From Lunularia cruciata (lineage: Eukaryota; Streptophyta; Marchantiopsida; Lunulariales; Lunulariaceae), in assembly GCA_948567375.1 (NCBI GenBank), contig OX419755.1:52395001-52459000 (forward strand): a stretch of 64,000 nt of DNA. Reading direction: 5' to 3'. The number at the start of each line of letters is the position of its first letter. The stretch's first letter is position 1. The position numbers were made by a program, and so were the translations under genes. This document shows, one piece after another, positions 20,776-34,500 of the stretch. The notes below the pieces were generated by a model. That model saw only the letters and a program-made list of their open reading frames with translations, searched no databases and was not told the DNA's origin.

Positions 20776-21420
20776 GAGGATTTGAAGAGATTGTGTGAAA
20801 TGGATTGCAGATTTTGTGGATTAAGGAGATTTTGGGTAAAATCTCAAGTTAGGGATTTGGACTTGAAATTATACACATGATAGCTTCAATTATCCTACAG
20901 TTAGCACAATTGAAATTATTGTGAGAGCTACTATGTGCACTAGGCTAGAATTTTTGAAAGTTGATAGGGTAAACTTCTCCCGCAACTGCATGCTCTCTAG
21001 AATATTGTACAGAGCCTGCCATTTCTTTGAGTTTTAATGGCTTGTGGTGAAAGTTTCCAAGAAAATTAAGTGCATTGTATCCTACCTTTTGACACAAAAA
21101 TTAGACAGAGATCATTCTTGAGCAAAGAGTTAGAAGTTTTTAAAGTGAGGGGGGTGGTTTTCAGACCAAATCTGAAATATATGTGCTGAATAGAAAGGTG
21201 CCTAGGCCAAATGGCTTGATGAAAAGATCTGAAATTTTTTAGTGAGAAACCCCCTTTAGTTTTGATTTAGTGGAAAAATTTCAGAGGATTGTGACATACT
21301 AGTTGCGAGATTTGATTGACATTATGAGGAAGGGTCAATTCTAGAGAGTTTAGATTTCATGCATGAGGAGAATGAGAGCAACAAAAAATATGTTTGAGTG
21401 TTTAGACTCATCTTGGGAAC
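20776..21420 (+). other. B2 leader between the two upstream ORFs
   Basis: Counterpart of B1 18039-18686. No ATG-started frame of note is visible. Confidence 0.5.
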
Positions 21421-21891
21421 ATGGAGTGTAACCAAGAGTAGAAATTTAGGCTATGCAAGGTTCCCCAAGGGTTTGAGTTGATTGTAGGGGTGGATTTGAG
21501 AAGAAGAGAGTTTAGAATAGAATTTGAAGAGAGTGTTGAGAGGATCCAAAAATCTACACCACTTGGAGGAAAGAGTGAGTCTAAGTGCTTTTATGTAGAG
21601 AGAAGGGACATAAGGCAAGTTCATGTCCATTGACTTTTGAGAGCAAGAGATTGAGATAACGGAGAGGCTTACTTGACTTGGGTTTGCATGTTGGACCTTA
21701 TTCACCAAGATTGGGAGGGAGAAGATCTAAGACCAAGGAGTTGTGTGAGGTTTGTGGAGTGGAAGGACTTCCAAAAGGACATGAGTGTAGTAGAGTAAAA
21801 GCACTTTTAGAAACTTTGGTGAAGGATCTTGGAGAGTCTTAGTACAACAACAGAAATACTACCACCTTCATCAGCTAGTTCTCAAGATTAG
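21421..21891 (+). pseudogene. B2 copy of the upstream zinc-knuckle ORF (broken)
   Basis: The ATG at 21421 and the tail (SSASSQD, stop at 21889-21891) match the B1 ORF. A stop replaces the Trp codon at residue 7, and a deletion just after the first Cys codon of the knuckle shifts the frame. The N-terminal block KVPQGFE is kept. Several changes from B1 are conservative (Lys to Arg), hinting that the protein was under constraint before decay. Confidence 0.65.
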
Positions 21892-22126
21892 TGATGGAGA
21901 TAATCTTTCAACTTATGGATAAACTATCCATGAGAGTTTGATTAATATGTACTCTAGGATTTGATATTGCTATAGAAATCTTGGAGTACCCTAAACCTTT
22001 TGTGTTCCCTAGAGTGGATTATTCTTAGATGGTGTTAGTCATGTATATACTCTATTAGTTATAAAGTGAGAGAAAAGAAAAGAGAAAAACAAACTTGAGA
22101 GAAAAGAAAGATAACAAGGAGTTAAG

Positions 22127-24170
22127 ATGGGGAAACTTCCGGTTTTCTTTGGCAAGGATGGAGAAGATGTGGAGGTCTTTGTGAGAGACTTCAAGAGAGC
22201 TTACATAGGAAACAATCAAAGGAGGAAGAATGAGTGGGCCTCATTATTATCAGATTTCTTTGAGGATGCAGCACTTACATGGTATGAGTCAAAATATCAA
22301 AAGAAGGAGATGAGAGATGGGGAAGAAGAGTCTTGGGAGAGTTTGAATTCAGCACTTATTGAGAACTTTCTTCCAGATGAGAGTTATGAGAGATTGATGA
22401 CTGAGGTTACCTTTCTCAAACAAGGAGATGGAGAGAAAGTGAGAGTCTATGTGGAAAGAGTGGAAAAGCTAGAGTCCAGATTTCACATAGTGTTGAGGAA
22501 GGGTAGGGAGGATTTGGAGACTACTATGATTGGCATAGGGGCCATGCTCACCAAGAATTTTATGGGAGTGTTGAGATCACAAATTAGAAGCAAGGTGAGA
22601 TATGAGAAACTTTCTTCCAAGGTTGAAGCTATCAAGATTGCAATTTGTATGGAGGAGAGTTTGGAAGGGGATGAGAGTGATTTGGTGGTGAAGGAGGTTG
22701 TGCATCCTCCTCAAGGTTACAAGTATGGTGGAACTTCTAATACTTTGGTGGCAAGGGTTGCACTACTAGTAGTTGTTGCTCTAGTTCTTGCACCTCCACC
22801 AAAGGATCCACTTCAAACCATCACAAAACAACTTGCAGATCTCAAGATCAATGTGGTGCAACTATGGGAGAAGAGAGAGGTGGCTCAAAATGTGGGGAGA
22901 GGGCCTAGGAGTTATGGAAGTTATCCAAATAGAGGAGGACAACCAACCAAAATTTTCAATGAGAGAAATTGTTTTGGTTGTGGAGGAAGAGGCCATATCC
23001 AAAGGAATTGCCCAAATTCCACTTACCATGGAGGAAGAGGTCACAAGGGAGCCAATAGAGGGAAAGAAGGAGGTAGTGAAGCCCAAGTGGCTCTTAATCC
23101 AAAAGAAGTAAGGGGATAGCATTTATAGATGTGGCTGAGAGCAAGTATGAGAAGGGAGAGTGCTCAAACTCCAAGAGTCTTAATTTGGAGCTTTTGGCAC
23201 AAGAGAAGAAGAGAGCTTGTTTTGCAGAGGTTGCGCACTCTTCTCAAGGATTTACTCCTAGCCAAGATACTCCTATGCCTATTAGGAGCACTTGCACAAG
23301 AACTTCAACACCATCAGCAACAAAGACTCCAAGGAAGAATTTGGGGATGGAGGACTTCTTGATCTCAAAGTAACAATGGAACTACAATGTCTTGGAGGAT
23401 GTTGGTAGTCACAAGGCTAACATCAAAATGGGCCAATTGATTGCTTTGAATCCTACTTTGAGAAAGGAGCTTAGAGGTGGTTTGAGTTCTACAAAGAGCA
23501 AGAGGAAGAAGAAGGCAAAATTTCTAATATCAATGGGGGTGGTGGATGCCAAACCAGCACCATGGGAGGCTTGTGAATATGCCTCCAAGATTATGTGAGA
23601 GTAAATGGTCATAACATCAAGGATGCATTGGTTGATGGAGGATCAGCAATGAATGCCATGTCAAAAAAGTTGAAGAAGTTGGGTATGATACCCTTAAGCA
23701 TTCAACATTTGTGGTGAGTATGGCAAACAAGCAACAAGTTAGACCAATAGGGGTGATAGATAAAGTGGTAGTTTTAGTCATGGGAGTTCAAAATCTCATG
23801 ACTTTCCAAGTCTTGAAGGATTCAAACTATGACTTACTTCTTGGGAGGCCATGGTTGAGAGCAGCATGCACAACTAATTGACGACACAAAAGCTACTTGA
23901 GGATTGGGCCATCAAACCATAGGGTCATAGTTCCTATGACTAACACCACCAATACTTCACATTCAGATACACCATCTTTTGATTATTGGGAATCAGATTA
24001 TGAAGAAGGAGCTTGAAGTGTGGACACAAGCATGGAGGAGGACACTTCCATGGAGGAGGATGAGTCTGAATCAGATTCAGATGTGTATCTCTTGTGTGCT
24101 ATGGCTTTTGCACCTAAGCCAAAGGTTTGAAAGACCAAGATAAATCACCATTGACACTTGAGGAGGTAGA
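22127..24170 (+). pseudogene. gag: B2 Gag-protease (broken)
   Basis: The Gag frame is open from the ATG at 22127 to 23119 (330 residues) and includes the zinc knuckle CFGCGGRGHIQRNC near 22975. It lacks the one-base gag deletion of B1. After 23119 the frame shifts, with homologous segments at 23131-23373 and 23392-23598. The protease motif DGGSAMNAM is near 23635, followed by further stops and shifts. The acidic linker lies near 23990-24090. Confidence 0.88.
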
Positions 24171-24174
24171 GTGA

Positions 24175-26946
24175 ATGTTAGCTACCCTCAAGTATGGCCT
24201 AAATGTTACCAAGGAGGAGAAGGTGAGATTTGAGGAGATTTTTTGCAAGTTCATCCATGTGTTTACTTTCAGTTACAAGGATTTGAAGGAAGTCACCTTG
24301 GAGGAGCACAAGATAGGGGTGGAGTCACATGCAAGACCAATCTGCCAAAAGCAACATTGCATCAGCCCACCAATATCTTTGGTTGTGAAGGAGGAGATTG
24401 ATAAGCTCAAAGAGGCTAGATTTATCTTTGAGGTGGAGAATTCAGAATGAGTGTCTCTAATTGTGATTGTGAAGAAAAAGAATGGCAAGCTTTGAGTATA
24501 TGTGGATTACAAGAAGCTCAATGTTGTTACCAAGAAGGACTACTACCCATTACCATTCATTGATGAAATCTTGGAGGAGGTTGTAGGTCATGAGAGGTAT
24601 AGTTTTGGAGATGGTTATAGTGGATATAACCAAATCAAGATTGCACTAGAGCATCAACTCAACAACTCACCACATTCACCACACCTTGGGGAACTTAAGC
24701 TTTCAAGGTCATGCCTTTTGGGCTTTGCAATGCTCTAGCTACATTCCAATGGTTCATGAACAAGGTATTTGAACCTTTCATTGGGAAATTTGTGAGAGAC
24801 TTCATTGATGACTTTTGTGTCTATGGGAGCAAGGAGGAGCACTTTGAGTACCTAATCAAGGTTTTGCAACGCTTGGATGAGGCAAATGCATCACTCAACC
24901 CAAAGAAGCGCATTTTTGGATGTGAAGAAGGTCTACTTTTGGGGCACATCATCTCCAAGGACGGAATAGCAGTTGATCTTGAGAAGGTGAGGAAAATCTC
25001 AGACTTTCTATTCCCTTCAAGCTTGAAAAAATTATGCCAATTCTTGGGGATGGTTGGGTACTATAGGAGGTTCATCTTCTCATTTTCCAACAAGGCTTAT
25101 GAATTGACCATCTACATGAAGAAGGTTGTAGATTACATGGTGATTTTAGAAGATAAGGAGGCTCTCAAAGCTTTTGAGGAGCTCAAGCAATCCCTTGTTG
25201 TAGCTCCAATTCTTGCTAAACGTGATTGGAGTAAGCCTTTCATCCTCTACATTGATGCTTCTAACATAGCTATAGGATGCACTCTTAGTCAATTAGACCA
25301 AGATGGGCATGATCATTCAATAGTTTATGCTAATAGGCAGATGGTTTCAGTAGAGAAGAACTACTTTGTCGGTTGGCAGTGATCTTTGGTCTCAAGAAGT
25401 TTAGACACTACTTGATTGGAGGGAAAACCACCGTTGTCACACATCACAAGGCTTTGAAGTACATCTTCAACAAGCCTAATGTGGAAGTGAGACTAGCAAG
25501 GTGGATGATACTCTTGTCTGAGTATAACTACACCATTGAGGATAGGCCAGGGAAGAAACATGCAAATATAGATTTGTTATCTAGGGCCTATGATCATGAT
25601 GGAGATGAAACAATGGATGATTCCTTCCCAGATGAGGAGCTCATAAAAATCTTAATCATACTTAAGAGGTTCCAATGGAGTACAAGGAGATTGTGGATTT
25701 TGTTACAAGAGGTAACTATCCAGAAGGGATGCATGCTAGGGAGAGGAAGGCCCTTGCAGCAAGATCTAAACCTTACACAATGGTGGAGGATATTCTTTTC
25801 ACCAAGGAGCAGATGGTCTACTTCAAAGAGCAATGGGTAAGGAAGAGTCTATCCTACTCATAAAGGAGTTTCATGAAGGTTTAGTGTGTGGAAGACACTT
25901 TGTAGGAAAGGTGACTGCTTTCAAGATTCTAGATGCAGGTTACCATTGGAGAAGGATTTTCAAGGATTGTCTTAATTATTGCAAAACTTGTCATGTTTGT
26001 CAAGCTTTTGCTAGAAGGTATACATCCACTCCACCACTTAGATCAATTCTATTGCTAGGACCTTTTGAGAAGTGAGGAATTGATTGTGTAGGTCCTCTCA
26101 ATAGAACACCAAGGAACAATTGGTGCATAGTGGTAGTTACTGATAACCTTACCAAGTGGGTTGAGGCTAGACCATTGAGGGACAAGAATGAAGATGAAGT
26201 TGGTAGATTTCTTTATGAACGCATTATCACTAGGTTTGGATGCACTTTGGAACTAGTTTTTGATAGAGGAGGAGAGTTTATAGGAAGCATCACTACAGCC
26301 ATGCTTCAACATTTATTTATAACACATAGAGTAACTACATCCTATAAGCCAAATTCTATTGGCTTGGCAAAGAGAACCAATCAGACCTTGTGCATGATGT
26401 TGGCCAAAGATGCAGAAATGGAGGGAGCTAAACATCTTTGGGACAAGAAGATTCATGCGGTTTTGTGAGGATTATAGGACAACCATGAAGACTTCCACCG
26501 GATGTTCTCTATTTCAATTGGTATATGGTATTAAGTCTACCTTAGCTATTCACTTTGATCTTCCTACCTTCCAAAGCATTCATAGGAGATTGAAGAAAAG
26601 CACAAGGAGGTGATGCAGAGAAGTCAAGGAAGGAACAACTCATGGAGTTGGAAGAGGCAAGAGCAGTCACTATGGTTTGAGTAGAGCAAGCCCAAAGGAA
26701 ACAAAAGGAGAGCTATGACAAGAGGCAAGGCAAGAAGAAGGTGGAGCCTTTCAAAGAAGGTGATTGGGTAATGTTGTTTGATTCTATTTGATTCAAAAGA
26801 GTGCAAAATAAGTTTTTGCCTAAGTACTTTGGACCTTTTATAATGGAGAAGGTGTGGGACAATTACACCTATGATCTCAAGGAGTTGGGAGGAATATACT
26901 TTGATAGAATTAACCATGATAAGTTGAAGATGTATCATAGAAGGTA
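24175..26946 (+). pseudogene. pol: B2 Pol: RT, RNase H, integrase (broken)
   Basis: Homologous to B1 pol throughout. The K codon that is TAG in B1 is intact here, but a TGA replaces Trp near 24450. RT is split by a deletion near 24655; FIDDFCVYG is kept near 24805. RNase H loses about 11 bases near 25365. Integrase zinc-domain residues CKTCHVCQ (near 25985) and the GID, FDR and AKR positions show partial loss of the catalytic set: the second Asp remains but the Glu of the triad is now Lys. A stop lies near 26467. Confidence 0.88.
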
Positions 26947-26995
26947 GAGAGACCTTCACTTTGAGGACAAAGTGAAAACTTAGTCCAAGGGTAAA

Positions 26996-27681
26996 TGTAA
27001 CACCCATTTGTGCATGTGTGTGGTTTTGTGATATTTAGCTTGGTATTACAAGTACTTGAGAAATATTATTTATATAGAGATAAAGGATGGTTGTACAGTA
27101 GTCATGATTAGCTAAAGTCAGTCATAGCTCAGATAGAAGGGACTTTACTTTAGAGGAAGTGGAAAAGATGAGCACTACTATTTTGGATTCTAGTGTGTTG
27201 ACTTGGTATTATTACTAGGTGTTTGGCTTTGAGGAAAGAATTGAGAACTCTTGGGCCTGCAATCCTTTTTGTTTTGGATTCTTCTATAGTCCAAGGATAG
27301 CCCATGTGAATGAATCCTTGACTTAGTGGTTGGGTCAAGATAAGATCACATGCTTAGTGGAATATGCCCATGTGGATGGATATTTCTCTATACTTTTTGA
27401 CTTCACTTGACTTTTAGCCTAGTAACTTGAGTTACTATGGTAATTAGTAAAGTTTGGTGGATAACTATTTCACCAGTATATAAACAAGGGGTGAGGAAGT
27501 ACTCATCATCCTATCATTTGCAACTACTCATCATCTCTCATTGAGTTCTCTAGTGAGCAATCTTGGAATGTTAGCCTTGGAGATTATGATGGAGTTGGGG
27601 TTCCTTGCCTTCTTAGTCCATGGTGTGCTACCATAATAGCCATCAGAGGTTCATCCTGAGTGAGAGACAGGCCGGCTTACA
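26996..27681 (+). repeat. B2 3' LTR (686 bp)
   Basis: Starts TGTAACACCC after a purine tract (ccaagggtaaa) and ends CGGCTTACA. It matches the 5' LTR with about 5% differences. Confidence 0.93.
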
Positions 27682-28487
27682 GGTTATGCTCCTCGTTCTT
27701 TGAATCAAATATTGCACATTTCTATAGGAACGGGTCCACCAATTTATTTTGTTTTAGCTCAATAATTTTGAGATGTGCTACTCCTGTTAACTCCTAGCAT
27801 CCCTGCTATTCTTTGATCACAAGCAATGGCTTCAAAAACTGTACAAGGGTTTTGTACCATTACTTCTTGGTAGATTTGCTCTTTCAATCCTTGTTTGAAA
27901 TTATCCAAAGCTTCTGCTAGACTCATGTCTGTTATTGCAACTTGTAAATCAAGGAATGCCTCCACGTATTCTTGTACATTATTCTTTTGCTTTAGCTCCC
28001 ATAATCAGGGTTGTGCCATTTGCACCAAATCCATCGATTGGAAGTTCTTCAACAATCCTTTCTACATGGCTATCCAAGTGACCTTGCTTCCTTTTGCCAA
28101 CATTGATTATTCCCATGAGTTGTACTATGTGAGGGATTTATTGGTCAAGTACTCACATACAAACACACCGGTAGAACTATTGGTGATTTTAGTTGTGAAC
28201 AATCAAAAGTATCAATTTATTCTTGAAATCTTATTGTCCATGACTCCCATGAAATTTTGTCCCTTGTAAGGCTTGATGTTGCAAGTCTTCTTCATATGCA
28301 AAAATATGGCCTCATTGTCCATCAAAGTCGGTGTCCTTACCATGAGCAACTTTCTATGTTCTTTGGTCATTGGTATTGGGTTTTGGGATGACTCTCCTTT
28401 GGGCTTTGCCTGATCATTCTTGAAGGTATGGACTTGACTTTGCAATGCCTCCATGGTCATCTTGATCTCCCAAAACTTGTTCAACAT
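27682..28487 (-). pseudogene. gag: C3 gag fragment (family C), cut by B2
   Basis: Minus-strand Gag of family C, recognisable by comparison with C1 48464-49270. Frames at 28212-28487 (start of Gag, coiled-coil-like EIKMTMEAL) and 27759-27965 (AEALDNFKQGLKEQIYQE) cover the N-terminal and middle parts, with shifts between. The sequence stops at the B2 boundary, and no protease or RT of C3 is found on the other side. Confidence 0.8.
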
Positions 28488-29138
28488 TCCCTACATTCCT
28501 TGCATCAACTCTTCCAACTACAAATCTATGATTCCTACACATAGCATTGCTCAATTTTTACTTCCTACTTCAATAGAGGGTTAATATGATCACTCAAGAG
28601 GGAGCACAAACTATTGGAACTACTACCATTGAGACTTCAAAGACTATCACTTGTTGATAGTATTCTCCAGCATAATTGCAGACTATAAAATCACTAAACA
28701 TTATTTTTGGTCTGACCACATAAAAGATTTCTACTTGAGTGTTGAAAGGAAGAGGATTTTGTATATTCAAATCCACCATAATAGAATATAGATTGTCAAA
28801 TCCTACTCTTTATCATAAATCACCAAAGGCAAAATCTTTGGGTTTGGTGAATTCATCACTATATCCATGAAATTTTCTCCAAAATGAAAAACAAGATACA
28901 CTTTCTCTTGCTCATGTTGGATGTACATAATCTTGATGTGGAACAAATTCAAGAATAGAAAGCAGTGTTGGATATTGTCCTCTCGGAGCCTCCATCCTAT
29001 CCTCTCTCTAGCACACTCCTAATCTATTGATTATATATTGCGGTATCTCTCCTCAAAAATTACTCAATCTTAGTAGCCCATGTTCTTCCAAGAGAGATGA
29101 TGCGCTCTCTTGGATTGAAACATCTACTCTAATACAAT
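28488..29138 (-). other. C3 leader with conserved small ORF and primer site
   Basis: Between LTR and gag this leader carries a 61-codon frame at 28594-28779 (VEIFYVVRPKIMF, CAPS end) that matches the 59-aa leader ORF of C1. An upstream frame near 28790-28940 matches the 50-aa C1 ORF but has one stop. A degraded primer site (aatacaa, near 29131-29137) adjoins the LTR. Confidence 0.6.
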
Positions 29139-29884
29139 TGTAATCTTTTGAGGATAGGAGACTTGAAGAGAAAAAAAAAAGGAAAAACACACAGTTTCAC
29201 ACTCAATCTCTGATGCCCCAAGGGAGCACCTTGGCTTTATTATATAGCAAGGAGAACTCTCCCAAAGGAAGCTCTTGGATCAGATATATAGATTGGTGAT
29301 ATGTTAGCAAACTCTATTCTTAGATTAGTTGGATGCATGGGTGACATGTTAGTTCTGATTTATCTGGTTGGTCAAACCATCTTTGACTAGAGGGAATCTT
29401 TGGGGAATTTTTTTGTAGGAATCTCCAAATTGCATGGGTGAGGTATTGTTGGAAAGCTCTTGATGAGACAAGCCTTGGAGGGAGGGATGGAAGGCCAACC
29501 AACCCTTAGTTTGGGGAGGGGGATTGTGCACATTGTTTAGGTCTAATTAATCAGTTTAGGCCTCCAAAATTGACTAAAGGTTTCATTCTCAGCTCTTGCC
29601 CTATTAGTAGAAGTACTCTCTTGGTGATACCTATATGTGATCTACTTAGTCCATTATCTATAACATCCTCCCAAATGTTACCACTCTAATTTTCACCTCT
29701 AGATCATATGTCTAGCTATTGGTATTGCATTCTTAAGTTGTTTTTGGCTCTTGCTCTATTAGTAGAAGTGCTCTTTCTATGACACCTCTATTTGATCTAC
29801 CTAGCCCATCATACCTAACATCCTTCTAGATGTTACCAAGTCAATTTTCACCTCTAGATAATATATCTAGCTATTGGTATCACA
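29139..29884 (-). repeat. C3 5' LTR (family C)
   Basis: On the plus strand it runs tgtaatctttt to ggtatcaca. It contains two copies of the duplicated U3 block. It is inserted in the protease-RT linker of D1. Confidence 0.85.
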
Positions 29885-31560
29885 TAGCTCCTCTACATTA
29901 CTTCATCATTCTTAATCATAAGCTTGAACATCATAAGGTTTAATCTGATTGGGCCCGATGATAAATTCAAATACAACATCAAGATAAGAATGATTGATTA
30001 AATTTTCTTGCACCTTTGAGGAAGACACCTAAAAATAGCCAATCCCAAGATGATAATTTTATCAATATAATGGCTATAGAATAATTTTTGGAGGAAGATA
30101 TTCATATTTTTGGTATATATTAAGCCTATTTTCAAGGATAATCTAATGAGGATAAGAAGTCTCATAAGCAATGGTTAATCAATATATTAAGAGTTTGCAA
30201 ATGTGTTTTTGGATGATTTTTGGAAAGGATTACTCTTTGATTGAGGTATGCCTTTCAAGATTGAGTTATTGCTAGGTAGTACTCCAATGAGTAGACCAAT
30301 TTATTAGCTCTCACCAAAGGAGTTAGAAGAACTTTGAATAATATTGAAATAGTTGTTGGAGAAGGATTTCATATGATATTGTATATCTTCTTGGAATCAC
30401 CAATATTATTTGTATCAAAGAGGATGGAGTACATTGGTTTTGTATTGAATACCATGGTCTAAAAAACCATGAAGATAAATATCCCTTGCCTCAAATTGAT
30501 GACTTGTTAAGTGGAGCATAATTCTTCTCAAAGTTGGATCTTCAAAGCATTTACTATACAATTCTAATGGATAGAGAAGATGTGCAAAAACACTACTTTT
30601 GAACAAGGCATGGGAATTTTGAAAAGAGAGTTTTACTTATACTCACTCATGGTCTAGTAGTTTTCATGGATCAAATGCATTAGGTGTTAGAGGAGTAGTT
30701 GGATAAACACTAAATAGTGTTCTTGGATGACATTTTAATTTATTTTTTATTTTAATTTATTTATTTTAAGTGCTTGTATTTTTCCTCCATCTTACTATAA
30801 GGAAAAATACAAGAACCACATGCAAGAAATCTTAAGATGACTACAAAAATGGGAATTCTATTGTAAGAAATCCAAATATGTCTTTTGGTAGAAGGAAGTA
30901 ACCTACTTAGGCCATAAGGTTCCAATGGAGGGCATCAAGATGAAAAAAGAGAAAATCAAAACCATTACTAAGTAGCATACTTCTAAGGATGCCATGAAAG
31001 TTTAGAGATTTAATGGATTAGCAATTTTTTACTGATAGTTCATCCACTGTTATATTCATATTGCTGCATTGTTGTTTAATTTCTTAGGGAATACAATAAG
31101 CTTTGAGTGGACCACCAAGCAAAAGTAGAATTATTCAAGCAACTTAAGGATATGGTATATCTTCATAACCCATCCTCCAACTATGTGACACTCAACTACC
31201 TTGTGTGGTTGATTTTGATGCTTTTAACTTTGCAATTGGAGATTTGTTACAATAAGAATTTCTAGATGGATTGCATCCCATTGCCTTTGTATCTAGATTA
31301 CTAAATGCAAAAGAATAAATTATTTTTCTTGATATTAAGAACAACTTGCAATAGTATACGCAATAGTATGGAAAAATTATCTCTTGGGCAAGCGAATAAT
31401 AATGATTTGTGACCACAAACCTTTGTTGTAGATATGGAGCACATGAAGAGTTAATATCATCTATGGGAGGAACAAACTACAATTATTTGATATCAAGTTT
31501 GACTACAAAGATCACTACACATTTTTTATTTTCATCTCACTGTATCTTCTTTCTAGTAGC
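29885..31560 (+). pseudogene. pol: D1 protease-RT-RNase H remnant (chromovirus family D)
   Basis: Highly decayed plus-strand pol. The stretch from 29914 matches the protease-RT linker of D2. RT N-terminus is recognisable near 30210-30330 (FKIELLLGSTPMSRPIY). The catalytic motif survives as FLDD near 30720-30740. RNase H lies near 31205-31330 (DFDAFNFAIG, HPIAFVSRLL). Stops and shifts occur every few dozen codons. The 5' part of D1 is missing because C3 sits at the left edge. Confidence 0.75.
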
Positions 31561-34500
31561 TTAGTAGTGTTTTGTACAATAGATTAAGTTTTAAGATTGT
31601 ACTAAATAGGAGAAATGTTTAGTTTTATATTATCCTTAATAAGATCCAAATCTAGCTCAAAAATTTGTATTGAACAAAATGTGCAACAAGGACTAAGATA
31701 CAAGATGGCTTATGATGATGTCAAGAGCTCACATAATTTCTTTGTATGAGCTGCATAGTGACAAGATTTTATCAAAATGATGTTCTCTAGGATTCTACCA
31801 CCAATTCAAAATTTGTGACCTAGGACTTGTAGTGCACCATCAAAGAACCATTTGCAACCATTTTGCAAGGAGCTTGCGTATGCACCATTTGACTGCACCT
31901 TTCACCAACCATCCTGATGGTTGAGGAGCAACTAGGAGGTAGGATCTATAGAAGGCCAACCCCATCTTGCAAGGAGTTACTTTTTACTTGCATCAATTCT
32001 CATTTCTCTTGCATAGGAATCTCTCAATATGCTATCCAAAATCCATAACAAAGTGCAAAGTGCAAACTCAAGTGCAAAGTGCAAGAGTGTAAGAGTTATA
32101 GGGACAATACATGAGAAAGAAGACGTGAATACCTTCAAGATGGTAGAATGAGAGATGGTAGTCAAGATAGAGTCAAAATCATGCAAGGAAGACAAAATTA
32201 TGTGCAAACCTCTTGAGTGATCAAAAGGGGGATTGCACTATAGACCAGAGTACTTGAAGAGTAGAAATTTAGAATTCTTGATGGGGGATTGGAGTTTTAT
32301 AGATCTACCAATGTTAGAAGAAATATGAATAAACATGAACACTAAATCTTGTAACTTGGACAAAAGAATGCTAGAAGTGAGCCTTAGGGGAAAAAAGCAT
32401 GCCATTTGGCTAGATTTACATTGATAGTCCTCATAGTAGGCCAAGTAAGAGTATGAAAGTCAAAATAGATGATGCGTTTGTATGAGAAAATTCCACTAAT
32501 GAGTATAAAATAAAATATCTAATAGATCCCATTAGAAAAGTTGTAACAAAATTGATCATGAAACTATTTTGATCAAAACAAACATTATATATCAAGCTCA
32601 ACTAAGCTATTTTCTTCCAAATCTTGCACAAAGTAGATTCTATGAGTTGGAGGTGGATATTCTGTGAATGAGTAAACAAACCATTGGAGGAGATGGAACA
32701 AGGAGTGGCCACAATTGTAGCACCCTTCATCATGCATTTCTACCTGGAATGAGCTCCTCACAAACAAGGAGAAGGAGAGATTTCCAAGTCACTTCCATCA
32801 TCCAACCAACTTTAGCCCCACCGCATTTGGCCAAGGGAAAAACAAAGTATCACGACGTATAAAAGGAGTATGCTTGTACCAAGAAGTTTGTACCTATCAA
32901 AGAATCCTAGAACACCATTGTGATTATTGAGAAGGTACCCATGATGAAGGCCAAAACCATGGTCTCTAAGAAATGAAAGAGAAACTAGGTTATTGAAGTT
33001 TTGTTAGATGAAAGTAGAAGTGGTAGAGCCAAGATATAAGGTAGAAACAAGGCATTTATGACCAAAGAAGGTCACTTTTGCTCCAAGAAAGACTCCTCTA
33101 GAAACAAGAACTGGTCAAGAAATGACAACTTATCTATATGCATCTCATCATCGGATGCAAATAACAAAATATCAAAGGAGAATAACAAACAACAATGCTC
33201 AATCATCACCAATTCTTGATGAAGCTATCAAAGATAAGGAGAAAGCACCAATGGAAGATGAAGACGAGGGTCCCATTATGGTCCTGAAGAAAGCCTTAAA
33301 CTAGTGCATGTCTTCTTCTCCAAACCTTGTTGGACTAAGGGTCTTACCACAAACATCATAGATGTCATTTTGGAGATACAAACCAATCAAGGTTTTTTTA
33401 TTGCTAAGGAAATGCAAAAGTAGGAAGTGGAAGCTTGGGAGCTAAAAGAAGAAGATTCCATTGTATGCCACCTACACGAAGGGGATGAATCTATTGCGTT
33501 AGCAAATGAGAGAATATCAAAACATGTTGAACACTCTCAAAACACCATTAGCACAATCTTTGGTGTGAGATGACAACCCAAGTACCATGGATGACATTTG
33601 CCAATGTTTAAAATATAACAATAATTTGATAGTGTTGCTAATGTTGGTATACTTTGTACATGTAGTAATGCTAACTATGGAACTACTACAGGAGATTGAG
33701 CCCTTATAAAAAGAGTTGGATTTTTCCATCAACAAGCTAGTTAAGCTCTATAGTACCTTCATGACAAAACAAGCACAAATGCCAAAGATAAGGTTGTGCT
33801 TCATACTGAATTGAGCAGCACCAATAAATGGCTCACCAAGGAGATCTCATCATTGAAGGAGAAAGACCAACTACTCAAGAAGTTCCAACAAGAAGAACTA
33901 GCATTATGAGGACAACATGAAGTCATTTTAGGATGCTTACAATCTGAGGTTGATGCAGTACATACAAAGGTTGCTAAACAATGAAAAGTAGATGAAGGTA
34001 CAAAACAAAGAGTTGACAACAATCTAAATAGAGGATATTAATACAAAAATAGCTACAATAGAGGGATGGTACAAGAATCTAAAAGAGCTCATGGATATTT
34101 GTATCCAAGAACTTAGTACAAGCTTGAAATGAGTGTGGGAGAAGCAGGAGGGGATTATGACAAAGGTACAAGAGGACTTGAACTCAGAACTTTAGCAAGA
34201 CCACAAAAAATTGGCAAACAAATATACAATCTTCTCACAACCATAGAACATATGATGACTCAACTCTTGAACCATTTGGAATGGATAGCCACCAACAAAA
34301 AAAATCAGACAAAGACCAAGGACTTCAAAACTCAAATCAAGGCTCTCAAGAGGAAGGTCTGTACAAATAATTAGCTCATAGCCTTCTCCCTCAAATTGTA
34401 GAGCGACATAAACTCCAAGTTCAAAGAAGCCCAAACAAGCATCACAAATGAGGCCATTGAGTACAAAAGGGAGCTTGTTGAGCTCATTTAAATTTGCAAA

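Larger units (their letters stand above)
19886..27681 (+). mobile_element. Element B2: older, decayed copy of family B
   Basis: LTRs of 679 and 686 bp flank the same gene order as B1, on the plus strand. The LTRs differ at about 33 positions plus several small indels by eye. Every reading frame is interrupted. The 4-bp flanks are gttt and ggtt (one mismatch), which is weak support for a target duplication. Its right flank is Gag sequence of C3; its left flank is not, so the target has been rearranged or the left side lost. Confidence 0.93.

Noticed and set aside
11774-27681. B1-B2 pair as one inverted duplication event
   Set aside because: LTR divergence differs greatly between the two and each has its own flanks, so they are separate insertions.
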